From Staphylococcus marylandisciuri (GTDB taxonomy: Bacteria > Bacillota > Bacilli > Staphylococcales > Staphylococcaceae): a stretch of 57,929 nt of DNA. A program made the position numbers and the translations under genes. The stretch is from the NCBI RefSeq assembly GCF_025519785.1, contig NZ_JAOPKZ010000018.1, positions 1-57,929 of the forward strand, in the 5' to 3' direction. The notes below the pieces were generated by a model, which did no database searches, was not told the origin of the DNA, and saw only the letters and a list, made by a program, of their open reading frames with translations. Each line of letters begins with the position of its first letter. The first letter of the stretch is position 1. Shown here piece by piece: positions 27,059 to 35,908 of this stretch.

Positions 27059-27206
27059 GGTTCTGTTGCAAAGTTAAAATTATATGCACATCTATACAAA
27101 ACTATAAAAGCAAATATTGTTTTAACAGTAAAGAGTTTTGTTAGTATTAATTATTTTTCGTTTTTTAGTATAAATATTACATGATTTTTAACTTTGCAAC
27201 AGAATC
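27059..27206. mobile_element. 148-bp MITE-like element with IS431-type ends, copy 1
   Basis: Bounded by GGTTCTGTTGCAAAGTTAAAA and its inverted copy TTTTAACTTTGCAACAGAATC. The IS431/IS257 terminal repeat is GGTTCTGTTGCAAAGTT. The interior has no ORF. Nearly identical copies, same orientation, lie at 29422 and 38069. No 8-bp target duplication is visible. It interrupts the membrane protein gene on its left. Confidence 0.8.
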
Positions 27207-27308
27207 ATTAATTTTCTAGATTTTTATTTACTTTAACAGTTATGAATTATTTATAATATACAAAAAATTATGTTATTATATAATGCAAATACTATAGAAG
27301 GTTAATTT

Positions 27309-27874
27309 ATGTTGAATTCATCAAAATTTATTAAAGGTTTAGGTAGTATTTTAATGGTATCTGGACTAGTGATTTCTCCGGTAGCTATTGGAGATAATAT
27401 GGCTAATGCTGAGTCAACACAAACTAACACAGGTTCTAATCAAGAAAATTATGAAATTGATCAAAATGTAGCAAATATTATTTATACTAATCTTGAAAAA
27501 ATCAAAATGGTGAATTAAAAATAATTGATAAAGAGAATTTGAAAAAGGAATTAAATGAATTAGGGACAGATATTAATATTAAAGATATTGAAAATTATAT
27601 GAATCGATATAATGAAACTATGAAAGGTGAAAACGGTGAAAAAGCTAAGAAAGATTTAGTAGCTTTTAATAAAGAAGTAGAAAAGCAACAACAACAGAAT
27701 AGTACAAGTAATAGAGATGCTTGTGATGCTTTGACAGTAGCAGGATTCGGTCATACTGCAGCTACAACAGGAGCGATGGCAGCTTTAGGAGTTAGTGGAC
27801 CTGTTGGCTGGGGAGTAGGTACTGGAATGGCAGCTCTATATGCAGGTGGATCTATTGCTTGTAATCATGCGTAG
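27309..27874 (+). pseudogene. secreted bacteriocin-like Cys2 precursor (frameshift)
   Basis: Two frames join into a protein of about 188 aa: an N-terminal signal peptide ending near NMANAES, an acidic/polar propeptide, then a Gly/Ala-rich C-terminal part (ALGVSGPVGWGVGTGMAALY) bracketed by two Cys, RDACDAL and SIACNHA. The break lies in an A6 run at 27496-27501; one more A restores LEKNQNGELKIIDK. It looks like a secreted bacteriocin or peptide toxin with one disulfide. It is followed by a small membrane protein and a DsbA-like lipoprotein. The frameshift may be a sequencing error. Confidence 0.6.
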
Positions 27875-27882
27875 GTGAAAGT

Positions 27883-28146
27883 ATGAAAAAATTATTAAAT
27901 GAGTATTTTTTTACTATAACTTATGCAACAATTTTAATAATTTTTGCATTTCCAATAACAGATTTATTCACTAAAAGTCTTTGGTTTTATTGTCTTTTAT
28001 TTGTAGTTATAGTAGGAAGCACTTTTTTTATTGAAAGTAAGTTAAACAAAAAATATTCCTTACAAGAAAAAGCAAAAAAATTATGCTATTCATTAGTACC
28101 TATTAATATAATAGTAATTATTATATTTTATGTATTCATTCTTTGA
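27883..28146 (+). CDS. small membrane protein, possible immunity protein
   Basis: 87 aa with three hydrophobic segments (about 9-27, 32-49, 68-86) and a basic stretch ESKLNKKYSLQEKAKK. It starts nine nt after the bacteriocin-like precursor with AGGTGA upstream, so it is translated from the same message. Small multi-pass proteins directly after a precursor are commonly bacteriocin immunity proteins; the assignment is by context only. Confidence 0.6.
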   Translation: MKKLLNEYFFTITYATILIIFAFPITDLFTKSLWFYCLLFVVIVGSTFFIESKLNKKYSLQEKAKKLCYSLVPINIIVIIIFYVFIL

Positions 28147-28170
28147 ATATATTCGAATAAAGACAGAATT

Positions 28171-28210
28171 ATGGCACATCGAATAAATATTATTTGATGT
28201 GCCATATATT
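28171..28210 (+). terminator. hairpin, possible terminator
   Basis: ATGGCACATC/GATGTGCCAT, a perfect 10-bp stem between the membrane protein and the DsbA-like gene, with a short T-poor tail. It may act as a partial terminator or mRNA end. Confidence 0.55.
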
Positions 28211-28225
28211 TAGGGAAAGGAAAAT

Positions 28226-28797
28226 ATGAAAAAATTAGTGTAACTTTATTAATAATTTTTGTAATTTTTTTATTAGGTTGTTCAGCCAAAAGTGAACAAC
28301 CTAATAAAAATGAAATTATAGAATATGGAGACTACAAATGTCCTTACTGTAAAAAAGTAGAAACTAACGTTATGCCTAAACTACAAAAAGACTATCTTGA
28401 TCAAGGTAAAGCAAGTTATCAATTTGTAAATATGGCATTTTTAGGTAAAGATTCGATTTTAGGTTCTCGTGCGGGTCATGCTGTTAAAAATATAGCACCT
28501 AGTAAATATTTAATGTTCCAGAAATTGATGTTTTCGCAACAACCTAATCATGAAAATAAATGGATTACGGAAACATTAATTGATAAACAAATAGACAAAC
28601 TAAAATTAAGTGACAGTAGGACGCAAGAAATAAAGAAAGACTATAAGACAAAAAATAGTCAATCATGGAAAGATGCGCAAAAAGATCAAGAACAATATAA
28701 AAGTAAAGGCGTTAAAGAGGCACCGACCGTTTATGTAAATGGTAAAAAGTTAAAAAATCCATACAATTATAAAGAATATAAAAAATACTTAAAATAA
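28226..28797 (+). pseudogene. dsbA: DsbA-like thiol oxidoreductase lipoprotein (frameshift at start)
   Basis: The frame with lipobox FLLGC is about 190 aa: EIIEYGDYKCPYCKKVET holds the CPYC active site, and VNMAFLGKDSILGSRAGHAV and EAPTVYVNGKKLKNPYNYKEY match staphylococcal DsbA. The ATG with GGGAAAGGAAAAT is one nt out of frame; one extra A in the A6 run at 28229-28234 gives MKKISVTLLIIFVIFLLGCS. It would oxidise thiols outside the membrane. Placed behind a Cys2 secreted peptide, it may form that peptide's disulfide. Confidence 0.75.
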
Positions 28798-28818
28798 ATG
28801 AATAACCTATACAAAAGT

Positions 28819-28847
28819 ACTACCCATAATAACTAATTATGTCAACT
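28819..28847 (+). other. dif-like (pdif) XerC/D site, candidate
   Basis: ACTACCCATAA - TAACTAA - TTATGTCAACT. It resembles staphylococcal dif (ACTTCCTATAA-TATATA-TTATGTAAACT): 9 of 11 in the XerC arm and 10 of 11 in the XerD arm, but with a 7-nt centre. It is preceded by ATAACCTATACAAA, which also precedes the second site at 42723. Confidence 0.45.
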
Positions 28848-28853
28848 TGTAAT

Positions 28854-28892
28854 AAAGGCTTAAACGTTGATTTCACAGCGTTTAAGCCTTTT
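28854..28892 (+). terminator. terminator hairpin
   Basis: AAAGGCTTAAACG/CGTTTAAGCCTTTT, a 13-bp stem with a short T tail, after the DsbA-like gene and the dif-like site. It is symmetric enough to work in both directions. Confidence 0.7.
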
Positions 28893-29070
28893 CCTTATAA
28901 TTATCGTTTATGCAGGTTTTATACATCATTGATCTCACGCGTTTTCATACTTTTTCATCAAGTGAACTTTTGTATCTTTATTCAGTTCTCAATGTCTAAG
29001 TGTTGCATACAGATTAGAGGGGTTTTGTTATAATTGGGAAGCACTTCCGTGCACAAAGGAGGTGTTGTAT

Positions 29071-29163
29071 ATGCTAGTCGCGATTTCATTTGTTGCAAGT
29101 TTTATCGTATCAGTTATAGCTAGTATAGTTGCGAACTATATTTCACACAAACTGAATAGATAA
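29071..29163 (+). CDS. Fst/PepA1-type type I toxin peptide
   Basis: 30 aa: MLVAISFVASFIVSVIASIV then ANYISHKLNR. One membrane segment with a short charged tail is the Fst/Ldr/PepA1 plan. AAAGGAGGTG lies just before the ATG. A TATAAT box is at 29029-29034 and a GCACTTCCGTGC hairpin opens the 5' UTR. A shared bidirectional terminator and a convergent antisense promoter complete a par-type toxin-antitoxin locus. The toxin damages the membrane when not repressed. Confidence 0.8.
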   Translation: MLVAISFVASFIVSVIASIVANYISHKLNR

Positions 29164-29164
29164 A

Positions 29165-29234
29165 ATTAAAACCCCCACAAAGCTTTGGCAGGCTGTGGGG
29201 GTTTTTGTATATGCTAGTTCGCAATTCATTTGTT
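29165..29234 (-). ncRNA. antitoxin RNA of Fst-type locus (RNAII-like)
   Basis: A convergent transcript of about 70 nt is predicted from the promoter at 29241-29269 to the shared terminator. Its 5' part is complementary to the toxin ribosome-site/start region: the direct repeats GTATATGCTAGT..GATTTCATTTGTT (29067) and GTATATGCTAGT..CAATTCATTTGTT (29207) flank the terminator, as in the enterococcal par locus. It would block toxin translation. Confidence 0.7.
29168..29206. terminator. shared bidirectional terminator of toxin-antitoxin pair
   Basis: AAAACCCCCACA/TGTGGGGGTTTTT, with T-runs usable on both strands, between the toxin and antitoxin genes. Confidence 0.85.
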
Positions 29235-29240
29235 ACTTTA

Positions 29241-29269
29241 AGTATATCTTTCATACTATCTTTTGTAAA
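29241..29269 (-). promoter_or_regulatory. antitoxin RNA promoter
   Basis: On the minus strand TTTACA, 17 nt, TATACT: close to the sigma-A consensus and pointing toward the terminator at 29168-29206. Confidence 0.7.
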
Positions 29270-29274
29270 CTTTT

Positions 29275-29421
29275 CTATTCTTCCCAATCAACTTGAAGTT
29301 GTTTTAAAAATGCCTCTCGTTCTTTTTCTAATTGCGGGTCATACTCATTTTGTGTTGGTTTTTCATATGTGCGATCTTCCAACCATTTTGGCGTTTTTTA
29401 CGACTGATATATTGTCGTGAC
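29275..29421 (-). pseudogene. C-terminal fragment of plasmid replication initiator
   Basis: A minus-strand frame reads RQYISRKKTPKWLEDRTYEK, then PTQNEYDPQLEKEREAF, and ends VDWEE before a stop. This resembles the tail of staphylococcal RepA_N-type plasmid initiators. The first codons need one extra A in the run at 29394-29399 to stay in frame. The fragment stops at the edge of the 148-bp element. It shows that plasmid DNA carrying an Fst-type locus entered here. Confidence 0.6.
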
Positions 29422-29569
29422 GGTTCTGTTGCAAAGTTAAAATTATATGCACATCTATACAAAACTATAAAAGCAAATATTGTTTTAACAGTAAAGAGTT
29501 TTGTTATTATTAATTATTTTTCGTTTTTCAGTATAAATATTACATGATTTTTAACTTTGCAACAGAACC
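29422..29569. mobile_element. 148-bp MITE-like element, copy 2
   Basis: GGTTCTGTTGCAAAGTT..AACTTTGCAACAGAACC with both ends intact, the same orientation and almost the same interior as copy 1. It truncates the rep fragment on its left. Confidence 0.85.
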
Positions 29570-29578
29570 ATATATATA

Positions 29579-31213
29579 CTAACTGCTTTTGTTTTTAAAC
29601 TCCTTTTGATACTGAATATATCCTGATATATAGTGTTCAATATCATCTATTCTAACTCGATATCCATGGTGTTTTATAAAGAAACTACCTAATATACGGT
29701 GAGGTAGTTTAAAATACATTGCATATTCTGGATAGAAGTGTCCTGTTCGTTGATAATCTGCTCGATTATGAATTGTATCAACTAACTCATCTTCATCTAT
29801 TAAACTACTTACTAGATCATGATAGCCGTTCTCTTTTGCATTTTGAATTAGTCTATAGGTTGCTACTAGCATTTCTAAAAATGTAGGATAAGTTGTTTCC
29901 CTATCTTTAATGTATTTTAGATGAGTACTAGCATTTAAAATACCAAACTTATAATAACGTTCGCTCGGTATTATTTGTGATAGCTCATTTGTGCAATATG
30001 CAAGCCAATGATCATGATAACGCCAGTATTTTTCGTTTATAAAGTGTTCAAATAGCTTCTGCACTGTGTTTAACCAGTTTTCATTGTTATCAATTTTGTA
30101 TAGTCTTAGTAATGCTAATGCAGCTTCTCCATCATAGTATACGATTCTAAAACTTTCTTTAACAGTTAAAGAAGGGTAATTTAAAACGTGAGTTGTATTA
30201 CCAGTTTCAATATCAATCATACTTAGGATGCCTCTGGCAACATTTTGAGCAATTTTCAAATAATTTATATCATCAGGATATGCTTTCAAATATTCGCAAA
30301 CCATAAAAATAAAAGAAGCGTTTTGTCCCAATTTAATTTCATTAATATTATTAGTATTATCAAAGACATAGCTCACATCATCTGTGGAGATTATATGATT
30401 GTCTATTACATAATCTATGGCTTTTTTCATAAAACTTATGTCCTCATCTATATATGTTAAACCTTCGATTAAAGCATAACTCGAGGAAGAATGTCTAAGA
30501 ATATTATAAAAGTTAATCTTTTTATCAAAATGAGGAAAATATCCATAAATATATTTCCCTGAATCTTCCAGCATATCTTTAAGAAAATGAACTCCCTTGT
30601 CAATCATACTATCTATTTCAGCATGTAAATCTTCAATCTTCCTAAGAGGTTGTTTATGACTACCATTTTTTTCTAGTTTAATGATATTAGAATCATCAAG
30701 TATATAACTTTCGGTATGGAACTGAATAACATCACGCTTATCAAAATCTTTCGCTCGAAATTTCTTTTTATAAGATGTATATTTTCTTAAATAGTTATTA
30801 ATATTATTCTCAGACAAAATAAAACGCTTTTTATCTTTGGAAGGCCTTATAAAAGCATTTGAATTTATTTCTTCTGGCAAGAATGATAGGTACCAGTATT
30901 TGTCAAATGAGATTCCGAAATCCACATAATTTCTGCGTGTATTTAACAATTTATGCTTTATGTCAGTAAAAGGTAATACTGTTTCATCTGTAACAATATC
31001 TATTTTGATCCAAGTAGGATATGATAGATGTTTTCTTTTGAAATTCTGACAATTTTTAAGTATATTTTTCAAAAGAGATTTTGATTTTTTTATAAGTAAC
31101 ACTTTTGCCTTGGTATGCGAAGACCCCATACTAATGAACACCCTATCTGTTAGATTTGAGTCATTCTCAATATAAGACAATAGTTCATTTATCTTTGACT
31201 CTAATATATTCAT
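29579..31213 (-). CDS. alpha/alpha-toroid-like protein of unknown function
   Basis: 544 aa, no signal peptide or membrane segment. The C-terminal half has helical repeats with YYDGEAALALLRLYKID and HSSSSYALIEGLTY, reminiscent of (alpha/alpha)-barrel glycosidases, epimerases or cyclases; this is pattern similarity only. The N-terminal third is Lys-rich and unplaced. AAGGGGAG precedes the ATG. It lies downstream of the LPDTG surface protein on the same strand, separated by a terminator, and could modify glycans of that protein or the wall. Function unproven. Confidence 0.6.
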   Translation of the reverse strand: MNILESKINELLSYIENDSNLTDRVFISMGSSHTKAKVLLIKKSKSLLKNILKNCQNFKRKHLSYPTWIKIDIVTDETVLPFTDIKHKLLNTRRNYVDFGISFDKYWYLSFLPEEINSNAFIRPSKDKKRFILSENNINNYLRKYTSYKKKFRAKDFDKRDVIQFHTESYILDDSNIIKLEKNGSHKQPLRKIEDLHAEIDSMIDKGVHFLKDMLEDSGKYIYGYFPHFDKKINFYNILRHSSSSYALIEGLTYIDEDISFMKKAIDYVIDNHIISTDDVSYVFDNTNNINEIKLGQNASFIFMVCEYLKAYPDDINYLKIAQNVARGILSMIDIETGNTTHVLNYPSLTVKESFRIVYYDGEAALALLRLYKIDNNENWLNTVQKLFEHFINEKYWRYHDHWLAYCTNELSQIIPSERYYKFGILNASTHLKYIKDRETTYPTFLEMLVATYRLIQNAKENGYHDLVSSLIDEDELVDTIHNRADYQRTGHFYPEYAMYFKLPHRILGSFFIKHHGYRVRIDDIEHYISGYIQYQKEFKNKSS

Positions 31214-31267
31214 ATTTCTCCCCTTAATAAAAAATGATTCTATATAGCAAACTAAAATGATAAAAAT

Positions 31268-31293
31268 AAAGTCGGGATGTTACCCGACTTTAC
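31268..31293 (-). terminator. terminator of surface protein gene
   Basis: On the minus strand AAAGTCGGG/CCCGACTTT followed by ATTTTTAT, just after the surface protein stop. Confidence 0.8.
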
Positions 31294-31298
31294 TTCAC

Positions 31299-33464
31299 CT
31301 ATTTGTTTTCTCTACGTCTAAATCCAACAAGTAATAATGATCCTAATCCAGCAAATAAAGAACTGTACAGTAAGATACCGTTATTATCATTTTGTCCAGT
31401 ATCTGGTAATTCTCCAGCATCGGCATCAGCATCAGCATCAGCATCAGCGTCAGCATCGGCATCAGCGTCGGCATCAGCGTCAGCATCGGCATCAGCGTCA
31501 GCATCGGCATCAGCATCGGCATCAGCGTCAGCATCGGCATCAGCATCGGCATCAGCATCGGCATCAGCATCGGCATCAGCGTCAGCATCGGCATCAGCAT
31601 CGGCATCAGCGTCAGCATCAGCATCGGCATCAGCGTCGGCATCAGCGTCAGCATCGGCATCAGCATCGGCATCAGCATCGGCATCAGCATCGGCATCAGC
31701 ATCGGCATCAGCATCGGCATCAGCATCGGCATCAGCGTCAGCATCAGCATCGGCATCAGCGTCGGCATCAGCGTCAGCATCGGCATCAGCATCGGCATCA
31801 GCATCGGCATCAGCATCGGCATCAGCGTCAGCATCAGTATCGTCGTCTAAATCACATAGTGTTACTACAGCAATATCAGCTAAATCTTCATGACTAGGAG
31901 CCAAATAAGCGATAGCTATGTTGGAGTGTAAATTAAATGTACTTACATAATCAAGATCACCTGTTGTTATGTCACTACCAATTGTTGACCAATCTCCTGT
32001 ATTACGGGTTACGCCTATACTTGGTTCGGTATAAAGGCCATGCTCATCAAAATCACCTAATTTTATTAGTTCAGGGTGTTCTATATATAAGTATTGCGTT
32101 TCTTCATTATCACCATATTGTGTGTTCGAACGAAAGTCATCTAAAGATTGCGATCCCGAATTATAATTATTTATACCGTTTATCTCGTCAAATGATCGCC
32201 ATGCAAGCCTAGCATCTAACGGTAGATATGGTGTTTTTTCATATTGATCTTTTGAAATATCAAACTCTACTTTTATTCCAATAGGTCCCGATACAAGTGT
32301 ATTTAATGCGTACGTTTGTCTTTTATCTGACCCATCGTAAGGGGTAGTCGAGAGCTTGACAATTGAATTAGGTAAATTATCAACTCCTTCTTTTTGGAGT
32401 TCTAAATATTTCTCATATGTTGGTATATTATTGAACCCTATAGCTTCATTCTTATCAAATTCTAGGTTATTATAATCTTCTTCCGTAATTTGACCCAAAT
32501 CTAGTTCGACATCGTGAGGCGTATGATTTTTTTCTTCTCGTGTTCCTATTAGTTTAAACCTTACATTTTCTGCAAATTTAGGAACTGTAATATTGAATGT
32601 ACTGCCAGTTTGAATATGATTACTAGATTTGACAGGACTTAGTGATACTTCGTAGTCATATTTAACCCTTCCGTCTTTTTGGATTTTGGCACAACCTGGA
32701 GTTACATTAACTCCACCTCCACCAATATGACGAACATTATTGGCAAGAGGGCTTCTATCTTCTCCCTTGTTACCTTCTGTATACTCTGCGTTATTCCCAC
32801 GAGTTGTTTCCGAACTATTAGTTGATGTTTTGCGAATTGCTGTGTCTTGAGTTTCTGTCTTAGGTTGTGTTGTGTCTTGAGTTTCTGTCTTAGGTTGTGT
32901 TGTGTCTTGAGTTTCTGTTTTAGGCTGTGCTGTGTCTTGAGTTTCTGTTTTAGGCTGTGCTGTGTCTTGAGTTTCTGTCTTAGGTTGTGTTGTGTCTTGA
33001 GTTTCTGTCTTAGGTTGTGTTGTGTCTTGAGTTTCTGTTTTAGGCTGTGCTGTGTCTTGAGTTTCTGTCTTAGGTTGTGCTGTGTCTTGAGTTTCTGTTT
33101 TAGGTTGTGTTGTGTCTTGAGTTTCTGTCTTAGGCTGTGCTGTGTCTTGAGTTTCTGTCTTAGGCTGTGCTGTATCTTGAGTTTCTGTTTTAGGCTGTGC
33201 TGTATCTTGAGTTTCTGTCTTAGGCTGTGCTGTATCTTGAGTTTCTGTTTTAGGCTGTGCTGTATCTTGAGTTTCTGTTTTAGGCTGTGCTGTGTCTTGA
33301 GTTTCTGTCTTAGGCTGTGTTGTATCTTGAGTTTCTGCTGCTTGTGCAGAGTTCGTCGCTCCAAGGAAAAGTAAAGTAGTTAGAACAACCGACCCTACAC
33401 CGAAAGAACGCTTACGGATGCCAAAAATCTGCTTTTTTCTGTCATAGTTTTTATAGTTTTTCAT
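31299..33464 (-). CDS. LPXTG surface protein with DA-repeat stalk
   Basis: 721 aa. The signal peptide has a YSIRK/GS-type motif ([20 protein letters not shown]) and ends near AQAAE. Sixteen tandem 10-aa repeats ([10 protein letters not shown] or [10 protein letters not shown]) follow, then a non-repetitive domain of about 300 aa (from about [10 protein letters not shown] to AVVTLCDL), a stalk of about 70 Asp-Ala dipeptides, and LPDTG, a membrane segment and RRRENK. Sortase A would link it to peptidoglycan. GAGGAGAGAAAAAATG gives the start. The DA stalk replaces the usual SD repeats. It faces an AraC regulator across a short leader ORF. Confidence 0.9.
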   Translation of the reverse strand: MKNYKNYDRKKQIFGIRKRSFGVGSVVLTTLLFLGATNSAQAAETQDTTQPKTETQDTAQPKTETQDTAQPKTETQDTAQPKTETQDTAQPKTETQDTAQPKTETQDTAQPKTETQDTTQPKTETQDTAQPKTETQDTAQPKTETQDTTQPKTETQDTTQPKTETQDTAQPKTETQDTAQPKTETQDTTQPKTETQDTTQPKTETQDTAIRKTSTNSSETTRGNNAEYTEGNKGEDRSPLANNVRHIGGGGVNVTPGCAKIQKDGRVKYDYEVSLSPVKSSNHIQTGSTFNITVPKFAENVRFKLIGTREEKNHTPHDVELDLGQITEEDYNNLEFDKNEAIGFNNIPTYEKYLELQKEGVDNLPNSIVKLSTTPYDGSDKRQTYALNTLVSGPIGIKVEFDISKDQYEKTPYLPLDARLAWRSFDEINGINNYNSGSQSLDDFRSNTQYGDNEETQYLYIEHPELIKLGDFDEHGLYTEPSIGVTRNTGDWSTIGSDITTGDLDYVSTFNLHSNIAIAYLAPSHEDLADIAVVTLCDLDDDTDADADADADADADADADADADADADADADADADADADADADADADADADADADADADADADADADADADADADADADADADADADADADADADADADADADADADADADADADADADADADADADADADADADADADADAGELPDTGQNDNNGILLYSSLFAGLGSLLLVGFRRRENK
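31415..31836 (-). repeat. hexanucleotide repeat coding Asp-Ala stalk
   Basis: About 70 copies of a GAYGCN-type 6-bp unit, with higher-order blocks (CATCGGCATCAGCGTCAG patterns) repeated within it. It is expected to change length by slippage or recombination. The other frames give long artefact ORFs (SASA, HRHQ, MLMP). Confidence 0.9.
32846..33336 (-). repeat. 30-bp tandem repeat coding QPKTETQDT units
   Basis: Sixteen 30-bp units differing mainly by silent changes and Thr/Ala alternation (TQP or AQP). They form the N-terminal repeat region of the surface protein. Confidence 0.9.
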
Positions 33465-33475
33465 TTTTTCTCTCC

Positions 33476-33598
33476 TCATTTTAACTTGTTTAATTGTTGG
33501 AAAACTAACTGCGATAGTTCTTTTGTTGAAAGTTTAGACTTTCTCTTAAGTACTTTATGCACTTCGTTTGTTATTATAAGCGCCTCTTCAATTTTCAA
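33476..33598 (-). CDS. 40-aa leader ORF coupled to surface protein gene
   Basis: The frame reads [20 protein letters not shown] and ends [11 protein letters not shown], then TGA overlaps the GAGGAG of the surface protein gene. A TTG start has AAGGGGTGAT upstream; a GTG start at 33613 is possible. The composition (charged, helical, no stops) looks real, and the TGAGGAGAG overlap suggests translational coupling. I do not recognise it. Confidence 0.45.
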   Translation of the reverse strand: MKIEEALIITNEVHKVLKRKSKLSTKELSQLVFQQLNKLK

Positions 33599-33868
33599 GT
33601 TGTGTAATATCACCCCTTTGTTTATATTTTAATTAAGTAAGTTTAGAAAATATGATTTGAAACAATAATATAATTTGGTAAGATAAACAAATGTTCTGTT
33701 TTTATTATATTGTTTATAAATAATAGCATTTAAAATCACACTATTTGTATATTCATAATTTTATAAATATAGTGGAAATAATCTTTTTGTTTTGATTAAC
33801 CCTTTATTCTGGAAGGATAAATATCTTATTTATACAAAAATATCAATAATGGAAAAGAGGTCATTGAC

Positions 33869-35908
33869 TTGTTCCCGAAAATATATTATTTGAAAGATAG
33901 GATGACTAGACCACTCCGGTGCTATGGTGGCGTATTACTAGCAATTTCGAATAACGATTCATTTAGAATAAGAGAAGGTGAAGAAGTTAGGGAGATAAGC
34001 ATTGCATTAATAAATGAAGGTAATTTATTTCAAATACAAGAGTCCAATGTGGTGATGTTTTATTTTTCAAGTACTATAATACTTGAAAAATTAGGTATAG
34101 ATGTTTTTAAAAATGATTTGAGAGTTAATAGTGAGGTATTGTTGCAAAATCAACTAATTTCATTGTTTGATTATTATAAAAAGCAAGCTTTAGACACACA
34201 GAAAGCAATAAATTTATTAAATGATATAATGAATAATTTATTAAAAGATCAAAAGAAAATGACCAAAGCATCAAATGAATTACTCTCAGGAATATTAGAA
34301 TACATTATAGAATATTTAAATATTAAAATAACTCTTGAAGATATTTCAAAGCAGTTCTATATCTCTACTTCCAATATATCTAGCTTATTTAAAAATTATT
34401 TTCATATAAGCTTCTATGAATATGTTACTTCGCTACGTGTCGCTAAATCGATAAGTGATTTAAGGACAACAAAGTTAAATGTTGAGACTATTTCTTTGAA
34501 CAGGGGATATTCAAATGCAACTAACTATATTATCCACTTTAAAAAATACGTAGGTATTACACCTAAAAAATATAGAATGATACCAAACGAAAGTGGATTT
34601 TTAAAGATTAAAGAAGTTGAGTCAGATTGGAATGTTATACAAACTTATGATTTTGAAGAGAAAAATTTGTATAAGCATACACATATATCTCTGAATGATG
34701 AAGAAATACTGCAGTCAAGTTTCTCATATTTTAACTTAATAGATATAGGTGGATATAAAAATTTAGACTTAATATTAGATGAACAAATATTTAATTATAA
34801 AAATTTTGATAACTATAAACTAGATTCATATATATATATTAACGACGCAGTTGACAATTTCATAACCGAGAAACGTGAGGAACAATCTTTAAAATTAAGG
34901 AAACTATTAAAAACCAAAGTTTCAATCGCTTTAAAAATTAATAGTCTTGAAAGTTTAAAATTAATAGAAAAATTAGTAGCTGATTTACATTTTTTAGAAT
35001 CTGAACACTTATCATCATCTAATATAAGGAATGGAAATATCCTTTTGTTACTTGATTCTAATAATATTAAAAACTTAGATATTAATAAAATACAAAGAAA
35101 TTTATATGAAACAAGGGTATTTATTTCTGTAGACATAACAGACAGCTATATAAAAAATAAAGAAATTCTTACACATCAAATATACACTTTGAACCCTGAT
35201 TATTACCATATAAACTTTGATAGCATCAATAATGGGATGCAGAAAAGCTATGATGACTTCGATGAGTTCCATCGAAATCTTAACGCGTTTTTAGAAAATA
35301 TACAGGCATATAAAAACATCATTTTTTTGAACTATGAAAAAATATACCCTTCTGATGTCTTAAAAAATATTGGGAAATTTTTAGAAGTATCTTTATATAG
35401 TAAGAAGTATCTTGCCGGATCAAGTATACATTTTAATAAAAGTAGTGAAAATCAAATTTCTATTTTTGACGAAATAGAAAACAAGACACTATTTTTTCAC
35501 ATAGGTATTATGTTATTAAATTTTTCTAAATACAGATGTTTTTATGGAGAAAGTTACATTATAACGAAAAATATGCATGGATATAATATTTTATTATTCA
35601 ACTCTGATAGTAAAATAGCAGATGAAAATGATGAGCACACACATGTATTTTATATAAACTTTCAAAATAGTAGGATTTCCAATGATGTAATTATTTCAGA
35701 AGAGTTATTAAATAGTGATTATGGAAGTATTGATGGTATTGTGTCTTCAGAAATTGAAAATAGAAAAATATTTCCAGATTCTTTAAAATATAAATTGAGT
35801 CAATATAATTCTCCTAAATTGAGTGTTAATAAGTATAATCAAAAAACAGGTTCTTATACTGTGAAATTACCACCAAGATCAGTTGTAATGCTAACTATAT
35901 ATTTATAG
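33869..35908 (+). CDS. AraC-family regulator, Rsp/Rbf-like
   Basis: 679 aa. The AraC helix-turn-helix pair lies at about residues 140-240 (ITLEDISKQFYISTSNISSL, then GYSNATNYIIHFKKYVGITP). A long C-terminal part of about 440 residues has a glycosidase-like look, as in S. aureus Rsp and Rbf (about 700 aa, same order), which control surface proteins and biofilm. TTG is the likely start (AAAAGAGG upstream); the next Met is residue 12. It is divergent from the LPDTG gene, which it probably regulates; that is inference. Confidence 0.8.
   Translation: MFPKIYYLKDRMTRPLRCYGGVLLAISNNDSFRIREGEEVREISIALINEGNLFQIQESNVVMFYFSSTIILEKLGIDVFKNDLRVNSEVLLQNQLISLFDYYKKQALDTQKAINLLNDIMNNLLKDQKKMTKASNELLSGILEYIIEYLNIKITLEDISKQFYISTSNISSLFKNYFHISFYEYVTSLRVAKSISDLRTTKLNVETISLNRGYSNATNYIIHFKKYVGITPKKYRMIPNESGFLKIKEVESDWNVIQTYDFEEKNLYKHTHISLNDEEILQSSFSYFNLIDIGGYKNLDLILDEQIFNYKNFDNYKLDSYIYINDAVDNFITEKREEQSLKLRKLLKTKVSIALKINSLESLKLIEKLVADLHFLESEHLSSSNIRNGNILLLLDSNNIKNLDINKIQRNLYETRVFISVDITDSYIKNKEILTHQIYTLNPDYYHINFDSINNGMQKSYDDFDEFHRNLNAFLENIQAYKNIIFLNYEKIYPSDVLKNIGKFLEVSLYSKKYLAGSSIHFNKSSENQISIFDEIENKTLFFHIGIMLLNFSKYRCFYGESYIITKNMHGYNILLFNSDSKIADENDEHTHVFYINFQNSRISNDVIISEELLNSDYGSIDGIVSSEIENRKIFPDSLKYKLSQYNSPKLSVNKYNQKTGSYTVKLPPRSVVMLTIYL

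Noticed and set aside
31303..31897. Long plus-strand ORFs reading SASASA and HRHQHR
   Set aside because: They are the antisense and shifted frames of the Asp-Ala hexamer repeat of the LPDTG gene and have no ribosome site.
32702..33374. Long ORFs reading [10 protein letters not shown] (minus) and [10 protein letters not shown] (plus)
   Set aside because: Other frames of the 30-bp TQPKTETQD repeat; periodic artefacts.
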